Source: Parcubacteria group bacterium CG08_land_8_20_14_0_20_48_21
GTDB lineage: Bacteria; Patescibacteriota; Patescibacteriia; UBA1544
Direction: 5' to 3'
DNA length: 35,914 bases
Assembly: GCA_002774425.1 (NCBI GenBank)
Contig: PEYJ01000011.1
Span: 1 to 35,914, forward strand
Part shown: piece by piece, positions 17,165 through 24,852 of the stretch
Numbering within the stretch: the first letter of the stretch is position 1
Layout of the letters: each line of letters opens with the position of its first letter
Position numbers and translations under genes: made by a program
Notes under the pieces: model-generated
The model's input: only the letters and a program-made list of their open reading frames with translations
Databases searched by the model: none
What the model was told of the DNA's origin: nothing

Positions 17165-17437
17165 CTATTGGAGACAATCTTGGACAATGCACTTCACCAA
17201 ACCTTGATGCTCGGATTTAACAGGACATACTCTGGTAATTTCGGAGAGCATACAAGATAATCCGATGGTATGCTGATGTATATTTCGCAAGATCAGTGGT
17301 ATTACCTCTTCACCTATACTGACTATTTCGCTATATTCCGGACGAGCTATTATGAGTTCTATGGTAGAAAAGTGTGCGGTACTTGCAATCCATTTCTCCA
17401 GCAACGTAGAAAACATCTGCTCCATTTCGTTCGCCAC
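17165..17437 (-). CDS. Small hypothetical protein
   Basis: 90 aa. STIELIIARPEYSEIVSIGEEVIPLILRNIHQH... , preceded by aggaggt-like sequence. Confidence 0.55.
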   Translation of the reverse strand: MANEMEQMFSTLLEKWIASTAHFSTIELIIARPEYSEIVSIGEEVIPLILRNIHQHTIGLSCMLSEITRVCPVKSEHQGLVKCIVQDCLQ

Positions 17438-17501
17438 GGCAACCTCCTGAAAAAAAGAACTGCATAAAAAGATAAGAACCTAGCACAGAAAAACGTATCA
17501 G

Positions 17502-17539
17502 TCTTATGGTACTCACTGCATCTTAGGGTACTCACTGAT
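17502..17539. repeat. 19-nt tandem repeat x2
   Basis: tcttatggtactcactgca tcttagggtactcactgat. Confidence 0.7.
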
Positions 17540-17546
17540 TGTTGTC

Positions 17547-17598
17547 AAACAAACCAATCCCCAAAATCACGGTCGTGATTTTGGGGATTGGTTTGTTT
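17547..17598. repeat. 25-bp perfect inverted repeat, 2-nt spacer
   Basis: aaacaaaccaatccccaaaatcacg-gt-cgtgattttggggattggtttgttt. Confidence 0.9.
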
Positions 17599-17664
17599 GT
17601 TGCGAGATATGCTTACCGGTTCGGACTTCAGATTTTCAATATACTTCTCCTATAGCTCTCACCG

Positions 17665-17705
17665 AAAAAAAACCCGACATCTTTTGGTGATGTCGGGTTT
17701 TTCAA
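17665..17705 (-). terminator. Intrinsic terminator downstream of rplL
   Basis: aaaaacccgacatc-ttttggt-gatgtcgggttttt. Confidence 0.85.
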
Positions 17706-17722
17706 CTCACGCGAAGTAGAAA

Positions 17723-18139
17723 CTACTTTAAGGTAACCTTGCCGCCGGCTTCTTCAATCTGTTTCTTCAGGGCTTCAGCTTCTTCTTTTTTAAGCCCCTG
17801 TTTCACCATGGCAGGCGCACCGTCCACCATGTCTTTTGCTTCTTTCAAACCAAGACCGGTTGCGGCTTTGACGACCTTAATGACGCCGATTTTGTTGGAA
17901 CCTCCATCGGTCAATTCAACATCAAAGGAGGTTTTCTCCTCTGCGGCCGGAGCGGCGGCGCCTGCGGCCGGAGCGGCGGCGATGGCTACTGGAGCGGCGG
18001 AGACGCCAAATTTTTCCTCAAGTACTTTAACAAGTTCCGCAAGGTCAAGAACGGACATCTTTTCAATATCGCCTACAAGAGATTTGAATTTCGCGGGAAC
18101 TTCTACGTCTTTCTTTTCCTCTTTTTTTTCTTCAGTCAT
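17723..18139 (-). CDS. rplL: 50S ribosomal protein L7/L12
   Basis: [50 protein letters not shown]... C-term [41 protein letters not shown]. The ORF track start is at 18154. Confidence 0.97.
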   Translation of the reverse strand: MTEEKKEEKKDVEVPAKFKSLVGDIEKMSVLDLAELVKVLEEKFGVSAAPVAIAAAPAAGAAAPAAEEKTSFDVELTDGGSNKIGVIKVVKAATGLGLKEAKDMVDGAPAMVKQGLKKEEAEALKKQIEEAGGKVTLK

Positions 18140-18161
18140 ATGGATGCGTAACAATAAATAA

Positions 18162-18686
18162 TTAAGATTTAGCTTCCTTGACCGCGTTCAATACGCCGAC
18201 CAGGTTGCGCAAGTTGCCGGAGAGTACGCCAACAAATCCGGAGATAGGTGCCTGACAAGAACCTACAAGTTTTGCCAAGAGATCCTGTTTTCCGGGTAAA
18301 CTCGCAAGCCGCGCAATTTCCTCTTTACCGACAATCGCTGCTTCCAGTATTCCCGCCTCAAGATGCATCTGCTCATGGTCTTTGGCGAATGCCGCGAATA
18401 TTTTTGCGGCGGTTACTTCGTCATGTACACCAAATCCAGCAAGAATATTGCCTTGCCACCCCTCAAATCCTTCGGATTCCAGTTTTTTTTCTTTGAGCGC
18501 TCGGGAAAGCAGCGTCTTCTTTACTACACCGCAGAGAACGGATGCTTCGCGGCATTTGTCACGAAGCTCTTCAACGGCTTTAACGCTCAATTTGGTAAAG
18601 CTTGCAAACACCGTGCCTTTTGCCTGTGCGATATTTTCCGTCAGGCGCGCGACTTCCAGTTCTTTTTCTGATCTTGTTTTTGGCAT
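18162..18686 (-). CDS. rplJ: 50S ribosomal protein L10
   Basis: 174 aa, directly upstream of rplL. L10 pattern: [41 protein letters not shown]. Confidence 0.94.
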   Translation of the reverse strand: MPKTRSEKELEVARLTENIAQAKGTVFASFTKLSVKAVEELRDKCREASVLCGVVKKTLLSRALKEKKLESEGFEGWQGNILAGFGVHDEVTAAKIFAAFAKDHEQMHLEAGILEAAIVGKEEIARLASLPGKQDLLAKLVGSCQAPISGFVGVLSGNLRNLVGVLNAVKEAKS

Positions 18687-18702
18687 AGTTGGTGAATTTT
18701 AT

Positions 18703-18850
18703 CCAAAAAAATAAACGACCTTTTGGTCGTAGACACTGCTGAAAAAATATCTCAACGATTGATATTTTCCCTCGGTAAGCGTACTTTAATCCCCTTTTGC
18801 GGAGAGCTTACAGTCTACGGGTGTACTTTTGAGTACGAGGTAAAGTATAC
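18703..18850 (-). promoter_or_regulatory. L10 leader-like region with terminator/attenuator hairpin before rplJ
   Basis: Minus strand acgacc-aaaa-ggtcgt followed by ttatttttttgg, ending about 17 nt before the rplJ start. Confidence 0.55.
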
Positions 18851-18968
18851 GTTACACTCCAAAAAATGTCAATTGGTCAATTGGTTGACAAAACCATCGT
18901 TCAATGATAGGTTGGAAATTGTTTCAGGATAGTATGGCACCTTTCAAATTCCCAGAGGAGGTGTGTCT

Positions 18969-19253
18969 ATGGACACGAACCAACCAAAAAATCCCCTACC
19001 TAACTTTGAGAACAAATTCGCACTGATCCGTAAGGAGATTCAGTGCCTCCCGGAAGAGCAGCAAGCTAAACTCCTGAAATTGGTAGATTCAACCGAGCAG
19101 CTACACAAGCAGTTGCGCGAAATGACTGCTCAAGCCCTTACCTGTTTCGGCAACCTGCAATTCGGCATCAAGTATCTAATCTTTGACTTGGATGCGACCA
19201 AACGGGAAAACAAAGAGCTGCGTAAAGCTCTGGGAGAAATAGAAGGTCTTTGA
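18969..19253 (+). CDS. Small hypothetical helical protein
   Basis: MDTNQPKNPLPNFENKFALIRKEIQCLPEEQQAKLLKLVDS..., preceded by a strong SD (gaggaggtg) and followed by a hairpin plus T-tract. Confidence 0.75.
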   Translation: MDTNQPKNPLPNFENKFALIRKEIQCLPEEQQAKLLKLVDSTEQLHKQLREMTAQALTCFGNLQFGIKYLIFDLDATKRENKELRKALGEIEGL

Positions 19254-19263
19254 TAGAAACCGA

Positions 19264-19302
19264 CTCCCGCAGGCACATTGTGTAAGCGGGGGTTTTCTTT
19301 TC
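19264..19302 (+). terminator. Probable intrinsic terminator
   Basis: cccgc...gcggg stem followed by ggttttctttt. Confidence 0.6.
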
Positions 19303-19312
19303 TCGGATAAAA

Positions 19313-19993
19313 TTATTCTACGACTGTACCCATAAAGCTCTTTCCTTCAAAAATACATCCAAGATTTTTGAGTTTCTTCCCATTGACAAGTATCAATTTT
19401 AGGTGCATTTTTTGCGCCTTTTTGGTTGCAATCGGGTCAAATGGCGTATGCATGCCGGGTGTCCATTTCTGTCCGGTGAGTTTTTGCAATTCCTTCCAGG
19501 TCATTGCTTTAAGGGGAGTGGCTTGTGCGTATTTTTTTGGATCTGCGGTGTATGCGTAATCAATATTGGAAAGATTGATGATAGTAGTAACGCCATAGAG
19601 TTTCGCCAAGCTCACCGCCATAAAATCGGTTGACCTGCCCGGTCGCCACCCTGCACCGATACACACGGGACGTGTGATCTTTTCACGTACCTTCGGTTCA
19701 GTCAAAATGCGCGGATGCGCGATGCTGCGTAACACCGTTCGCAAAAGATGTGCATTCAACCGTGTTGCGTGAATACCTAGCCAATCCTTGTCCTCATCTT
19801 GCACGACACCGGCTGCGGCGGCAGCCTGCTGATAGGCGCGCGCCGTTCTGCCCCCTCCGACAATAATAAAAAAACGGCAGTTCTTCGCCGTATACTTTTT
19901 GATGAATTTCACAAACGCGCGTACATATACCACGTCAATACTATCCGGAACGAGTATGGACCCGCCAAGAGAAATGATGAATGTCTTTGACAT
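19313..19993 (-). CDS. pyrH: UMP kinase (archaeal-type PyrH-like)
   Basis: 226 aa. FIISLGGSILVPDSID, FFIIVGGGRTARAYQQAA, GAGWRPGRSTDFMAVSLAKLYGVTTIINLSNIDYAYTADPKKY. Confidence 0.88.
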   Translation of the reverse strand: MSKTFIISLGGSILVPDSIDVVYVRAFVKFIKKYTAKNCRFFIIVGGGRTARAYQQAAAAAGVVQDEDKDWLGIHATRLNAHLLRTVLRSIAHPRILTEPKVREKITRPVCIGAGWRPGRSTDFMAVSLAKLYGVTTIINLSNIDYAYTADPKKYAQATPLKAMTWKELQKLTGQKWTPGMHTPFDPIATKKAQKMHLKLILVNGKKLKNLGCIFEGKSFMGTVVE

Positions 19994-20036
19994 AGCTTAT
20001 AGATTGCTCAAAAACCCTTTTCGTTTGTTCATTGTG

Positions 20037-21053
20037 TTAGGGAAGGTATTTCCGCTTATTCGCATTGTGCTCATCCAATGTTCTACTGAAAACCGCTTTA
20101 CCGGTTTGCGGATCCGTTAAAAAATACCAGTAAGGATTATCAGCAGGATATACTGCGGCTTCCAATGCGGCGCGTCCCGGATTGGATATGGGACCCGGTG
20201 GCAATCCCGCATATTTATAAGTGTTATAAGGCGAATCAATCGCCAGATCATCCAGCGATACACTTGGTGTTTTCTTTCCTGTAATATAATTTACCGTTGA
20301 GTCCGCCTGCAACGGCATGTCTGCGGCAAGTCGCTTCATAAACACCCCTGCAACGCTTTTCATATCATCCGCGCCAATAGCCTCCCGCTCAATAATACTT
20401 GCCAAAGTTACCACCGCATAGACCGACCTATCCGAGTGCTGAATGCTCGCCCGCAAGTCAGGCGAGAGTTTGCGGTCAAAAGTTTCCAACATTTTTTGCA
20501 AAATATCCTGTGCAGTGGCATTTTTGAATATCCTGTAGGTATCGGGAAACAGGTATCCTTCCAGCGAAGCGTTTTTTGGCTTATCCAACAAAAATACATA
20601 CCTATCAATTGGTGCACTCTCTGCACTCTCCAAAAACTCGCTTGCTTCCGCAATGTCCTGTTCATCGAGATACAGGGCTATCTGTTCGCGCGTCCATCCT
20701 TCTACTATGGTAATAGTACGTTCATTGGAAATTGTTTCTCCGCGCACAAGTCGATCAACAATATCCGCGATGGTAATACTCGGTAAAAATTCATATTTGC
20801 CCGCCTTCAGCGTTTCGTCCACATCTTTCACCCGCGCATAGATCCTAAAATAAAAGGGATCGCGTATAAGATGCTGCTCTTCCAAATGTGCACTGATCGT
20901 CGCGACACTCTCCCCTTCCGTAACACTAAAGAGCAGGGGTTGCATAGTGTTTGCACCGGGCTGCGCCGGCTGATGGATGCCAAAAACAAACGAGCCCAAA
21001 AAAAAGAGTCCGATGAGCAAGAGAACGAGAAAGGTAAAAATGACTTTAGCCAT
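20037..21053 (-). CDS. mltG: Endolytic transglycosylase MltG
   Basis: 338 aa. LASIIEREAIGADDMKSVAGVFMKRLAADMPLQADSTVNYITGKK...SPYNTYKYAGLPPGPISNPGRAALEAAVYPADNPYWYFL. Confidence 0.96.
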   Translation of the reverse strand: MAKVIFTFLVLLLIGLFFLGSFVFGIHQPAQPGANTMQPLLFSVTEGESVATISAHLEEQHLIRDPFYFRIYARVKDVDETLKAGKYEFLPSITIADIVDRLVRGETISNERTITIVEGWTREQIALYLDEQDIAEASEFLESAESAPIDRYVFLLDKPKNASLEGYLFPDTYRIFKNATAQDILQKMLETFDRKLSPDLRASIQHSDRSVYAVVTLASIIEREAIGADDMKSVAGVFMKRLAADMPLQADSTVNYITGKKTPSVSLDDLAIDSPYNTYKYAGLPPGPISNPGRAALEAAVYPADNPYWYFLTDPQTGKAVFSRTLDEHNANKRKYLP

Positions 21054-21073
21054 ATGTATATCTAAAATGAACT

Positions 21074-21418
21074 TTATCCTAAACGCATGCCGATGTACAA
21101 TATAATAGAAACTAGGACAACAACACCACCAACAACAATGATTGCCATGAGAATACTTGCGAAAATACTTTTTACATACCGGGAAAGAAAAACTGCTCTT
21201 ATTGTATCCAAATGGCTCATGTCATTTTGTCTACAACGTTTATAGCACTTAATAATACCCTTAAGTAGTACATAATCGCCATCAAACCAAAGTAGTAACT
21301 CCTTCCTTGCTTCTTGTTTATCATTTTGTAGTCGAAAACTCTTTAAATTATTAAGTAACTTAAAGGTATTTATTTTTTCTTGGTCAGGAAAATCTTGTTT
21401 GTAATAATCTTCAAACAT
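21074..21418 (-). CDS. Hypothetical membrane protein
   Basis: 114 aa with a C-terminal TM segment (ILMAIIVVGGVVVLVSIILYIGM). Overlaps the manC frame end by 8 bp. Confidence 0.65.
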   Translation of the reverse strand: MFEDYYKQDFPDQEKINTFKLLNNLKSFRLQNDKQEARKELLLWFDGDYVLLKGIIKCYKRCRQNDMSHLDTIRAVFLSRYVKSIFASILMAIIVVGGVVVLVSIILYIGMRLG

Positions 21419-22475
21419 ATTGTTTTAAATTTTTTTCTTCCAGTTTTCCCACAATATCTTTGACCTCTTGGGCGCGATCACGTGGACAAACAAGAATGGC
21501 ATCTTCCGCCTCCATAAGTATCATATCATGCACACCGATTGTTGCAACCAGTTTTCCACTTGTCGTATGCATAAAGTTGCCACTGCTGTCTTGCGCGATA
21601 TGGAGTGACCCGTTTTTTATCGCTTGCGGCAAATCATCCACGACCTCGGCAATGCTTCGCCAATGACCGATATCGGTCCAACCGAAATCCCCGGGGACTA
21701 CCAGAAGTTTCTCCGCTTTTTCCAAAATACCGTAGTCAATAGAAATAGGCTCCAGTGCGGAAAAACATGCTTCCACCGCCTCTCGCGAGCAACTTTCACC
21801 CAACTTACGAAATTGTGTTGTGTGTCCGGGTAAATATTTTCCAAATAAAGCGCAGAGTGTGTCCAGCCGCCACACGAAGAGTGCAGGATTCCACAAATAC
21901 TGCCAACTTGAGATATAGGTTTTGGCTGTCGCCAAATCGGGCTTTTCCACAAACCGCCGCACCGCGTAGACACGCATGCCGTTACAGGACATTTTTTTCA
22001 CTCTCCACCTCAATGTAGCCATACCCCGTTTCCGGATACGTCGGGTTAACACCCAAGAGTACGGCATGATCTGGATATTGGGTAACCGCACGCGCCGCCG
22101 CATCCAGGGCGGCGAAAAATTTTTGGTTGTCTTTGATGTACTGATCTGCGTTGAGCGTTACCAATATCTCCCGAGAATTTTTTTTAGCCAATACATACGC
22201 CGCATAACCTATGGCTGTAGCCGTATTTTTTTTATTGGCTCTAAAAGCAACTGTTCCTCTTGTATATCTGGGAGTTGTTGCAGATTTTTTTCACGCTGTT
22301 GGATGTTTGCTGATATAAAAATTGCTTCATCAGAAAATTTTTCCCGTGCGCGCTTGTATGTTTCCTGCAACAAGGTACGATCGCCCAAGATGGCGTGGTG
22401 CTGTTTGGGATTGTTTTTTCGCGAGAGCGGCCACAGCCGCGTTCCCGATCCTCCGGCAAGTATGAGTGCAAGCAT
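21411..22475 (-). pseudogene. manC: Mannose-1-phosphate guanylyltransferase, split over three frames
   Basis: Frame 1 MLALILAGGSGTRLWPLSRKNNPKQHHAIL...LLLEPIKK; frame 2 ...AKKNSREILVTLNADQYI...IEVESEK; frame 3 MSCNGMRVYAVRRFVEKPD...YLWNPALFVWR...PISIDYGILEKAEKLLVVPGDFGWTDIGHW. Confidence 0.85.
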
Positions 22476-22698
22476 ACCTTATAGTTACCTCTTCCTATAC
22501 TATCACGTCTCAAGGTAAAAGCAACATCCATAATTTCAAGAGGAAGGAGTGTGGTTGAGCGTTACGCACCGCATTATAAAAGTAAATACCAGTACTTGCT
22601 TTTTTTTGTTGAATGTGCTATAATAACCTCACGCTGGAGTAAAAAACAAACACAGCGCAAAAATAATCCGCCAACAGCGGATACAAAAACAAAAACCC

Positions 22699-23520
22699 AT
22701 GTTAAAAAACAAAAGTATCTTTGCGTCCGTTTTTTTCTCTGTACGTGTCGTCCATAGGAGAAACACCGCATGGTCAAAAGTGGCTGTAGGAGGTGTTTTT
22801 TTGTTGATCGCGGGATCCATGGTACTGCAGTTGCATGCGGCTTCCGCCACTTCCATAACCGCGCAAACTCTGCTGGAACTTACCAACAGCCAGCGCGTAC
22901 TTGCCGGTATTGCTCCATTGGTTGAAAACACGATCCTTGCGCAAGCTGCACAGCAGCATGCCGCCGACATGGCGCAACAGCACTACTTTGCACACACGAA
23001 TCCGCAAGCAAAACGTTTTTCCTCGTGGATCCGCAACGCTGGTTATCCGTATAGCCGGGTAGGAGAAAACCTTGCCATGGATTTCTTGACCGGTGAAGGC
23101 GTGGTCGGCGGTTGGATGGGAAGTCAGGCGCACCGCACTAACCTGCTTGATGTCCGTTATACCGATATGGGTATTGCGGTTACTCAAGCCATCGTCGCAG
23201 ACCATACCACGACACTCGTCGTACAGGTATTCGGCGCACCGCTTGAAGCTTCGCTATCCGAATCCTATATTACAACAACAGAAAGCACTCCGCAGCAAAT
23301 GAGTACCGTGCCGCTTACAAATGCCGCAACGCCCTCAACGAATCATGAGCCGCTGTTTCCCAAACTCCATGTCGTAACCATGCTCGCCTATCTCCAGCAT
23401 ACGATGGTGAACCCCCATGATCAACCACATACCTTCCCGCCTACAACGCCCACAGCAACAATCCAAAACCAAGAAGGATTCGATAGACGCCGAAAATCGT
23501 CAGTGGATAACGACGGGTAA
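22699..23520 (+). CDS. CAP/SCP-domain (YkwD-like) exported protein
   Basis: 273 aa. LLELTNSQRVLAGIAPLVENTILAQAAQQHAADMAQQHYFAHTNPQAKRFSSWIRNAGYPYSRVGENLAMDF. Confidence 0.93.
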   Translation: MLKNKSIFASVFFSVRVVHRRNTAWSKVAVGGVFLLIAGSMVLQLHAASATSITAQTLLELTNSQRVLAGIAPLVENTILAQAAQQHAADMAQQHYFAHTNPQAKRFSSWIRNAGYPYSRVGENLAMDFLTGEGVVGGWMGSQAHRTNLLDVRYTDMGIAVTQAIVADHTTTLVVQVFGAPLEASLSESYITTTESTPQQMSTVPLTNAATPSTNHEPLFPKLHVVTMLAYLQHTMVNPHDQPHTFPPTTPTATIQNQEGFDRRRKSSVDNDG

Positions 23521-24232
23521 AATGCAGAAAGTATTTGATTACAAAAAAACCGACAACCGCGGAGGTTGCGGCGCCGATTGCCATAAGCAGTAAGATATCG
23601 CTACCCACTCCCGCTTGTGTCAAATCCCAGGATTTTTTAAGTCCCGCGAGTGCTATTGCGGGTATACCCAATAAAAAACCGAACCGCACCGCATCTTCCC
23701 GCTTTAATCCCAAACTCATTCCTGCTATAATGGTAGCGCCGGATCGGGATACACCCGGAAAGAGCGCGAGTGACTGAAACATGCCGATGGAGAGCGCGTC
23801 TTTCCATGAGAGTGTTTCCATGCCACGCAGCTTGCCCCCCCATTTTTCCGCGGCAATGAGCAGCGCCCCAAAAAAAATGAGTAGGGGGATGAGTGTGCCG
23901 AGTCCCCGAAAGTACTGCTCAATAATCCGCTCAAATGCCACACCTATGATAATTGCCGGAATAGTTCCCACAGCGAGAAATGATGCTAGTGTTCGCTCCG
24001 GTGAAGGTTTCCACATTCCGGCTAACAGTTTTTTGATATCCGACCAAAAAAAGAGTACGAGCGCCGCGAGCGTACCCACATGCAGCGCGACATCAAAAGC
24101 AAGCTCATTTTCTGCAACCGACAAACCAAGCCGGTGCGCGATTACTAAGTGTCCGGAACTTGAAACGGGTAAAAACTCGGTGAGCGCCTGCAGAATACCG
24201 AGTATGATGGATTCAAAATAAGTCATAGGCAT
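23441..24232 (-). CDS. uppP: Undecaprenyl-diphosphatase
   Basis: 263 aa. ILGILQALTEFLPVSSSGHLVI and SLALFPGVSRSGATIIAGMSLGLKREDAVRFGFLLGIP. Confidence 0.97.
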   Translation of the reverse strand: MPMTYFESIILGILQALTEFLPVSSSGHLVIAHRLGLSVAENELAFDVALHVGTLAALVLFFWSDIKKLLAGMWKPSPERTLASFLAVGTIPAIIIGVAFERIIEQYFRGLGTLIPLLIFFGALLIAAEKWGGKLRGMETLSWKDALSIGMFQSLALFPGVSRSGATIIAGMSLGLKREDAVRFGFLLGIPAIALAGLKKSWDLTQAGVGSDILLLMAIGAATSAVVGFFVIKYFLHFTRRYPLTIFGVYRILLGFGLLLWAL

Positions 24233-24275
24233 GCATACGTTCTTACTTCCAATCTCAAACTTCTGACTTCTTAGT

Positions 24276-24683
24276 ATGATACACGACTACCTCTATCTTG
24301 TCATTCCGATTGTTGCCGTAGTAACCAGCCAAGTGGTAAAACTGGCGACTGACGGCATTAAGGGTAATCTGGATATCAAGCGTATTTTTGAAACCTACGG
24401 TGGTATGCCCTCGTCTCACGCGGCGTTTGTCGGATCACTTGCAACTATTGTTGCCCTAGAACAGGGCATTACTACTCCCCTTTTCGGAACCGTATTTGTT
24501 TTTGGTGTTTTGGTGCTGCGTGATGCACTTGGTCTTCGTCACATCATTAGCCGCCAAAACCAAACACTGAATGCCCTCCATAAAGATGCACAGCTCCCTG
24601 AACGCATTCACCACACGCTTGTGGAAGTTATTGCGGGACTCGTATTGGGATTTGTCATTGCACTCGTTTTCCGGTTAGGGTAG
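24276..24683 (+). CDS. Divergent PAP2 family protein (DivPAP)
   Basis: 135 aa. YGGMPSSHAAFVGSLATIVALEQGITTPLFGTVFVFGVLVLRDALGLRHIISRQNQTLN. Confidence 0.93.
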   Translation: MIHDYLYLVIPIVAVVTSQVVKLATDGIKGNLDIKRIFETYGGMPSSHAAFVGSLATIVALEQGITTPLFGTVFVFGVLVLRDALGLRHIISRQNQTLNALHKDAQLPERIHHTLVEVIAGLVLGFVIALVFRLG

Positions 24684-24712
24684 AATAAAGTTTCGGGCAC
24701 GTAGCTGCATGC

Positions 24713-24737
24713 AAAACAGTCATTTGGGCTGTTTTTT
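24713..24737 (+). terminator. Probable intrinsic terminator
   Basis: aaaacag-tcatttggg-ctgtttttt. Confidence 0.6.
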
Positions 24738-24852
24738 AGTGAATGCGCAGCAGCAAGACATCAGACACGCGCTCTGTCAGAACCTGATTATCAACCAATC
24801 AAAGAAGGAGAATGGAAGCATAAAAACTATGCTACACTAACACATAGTATCT

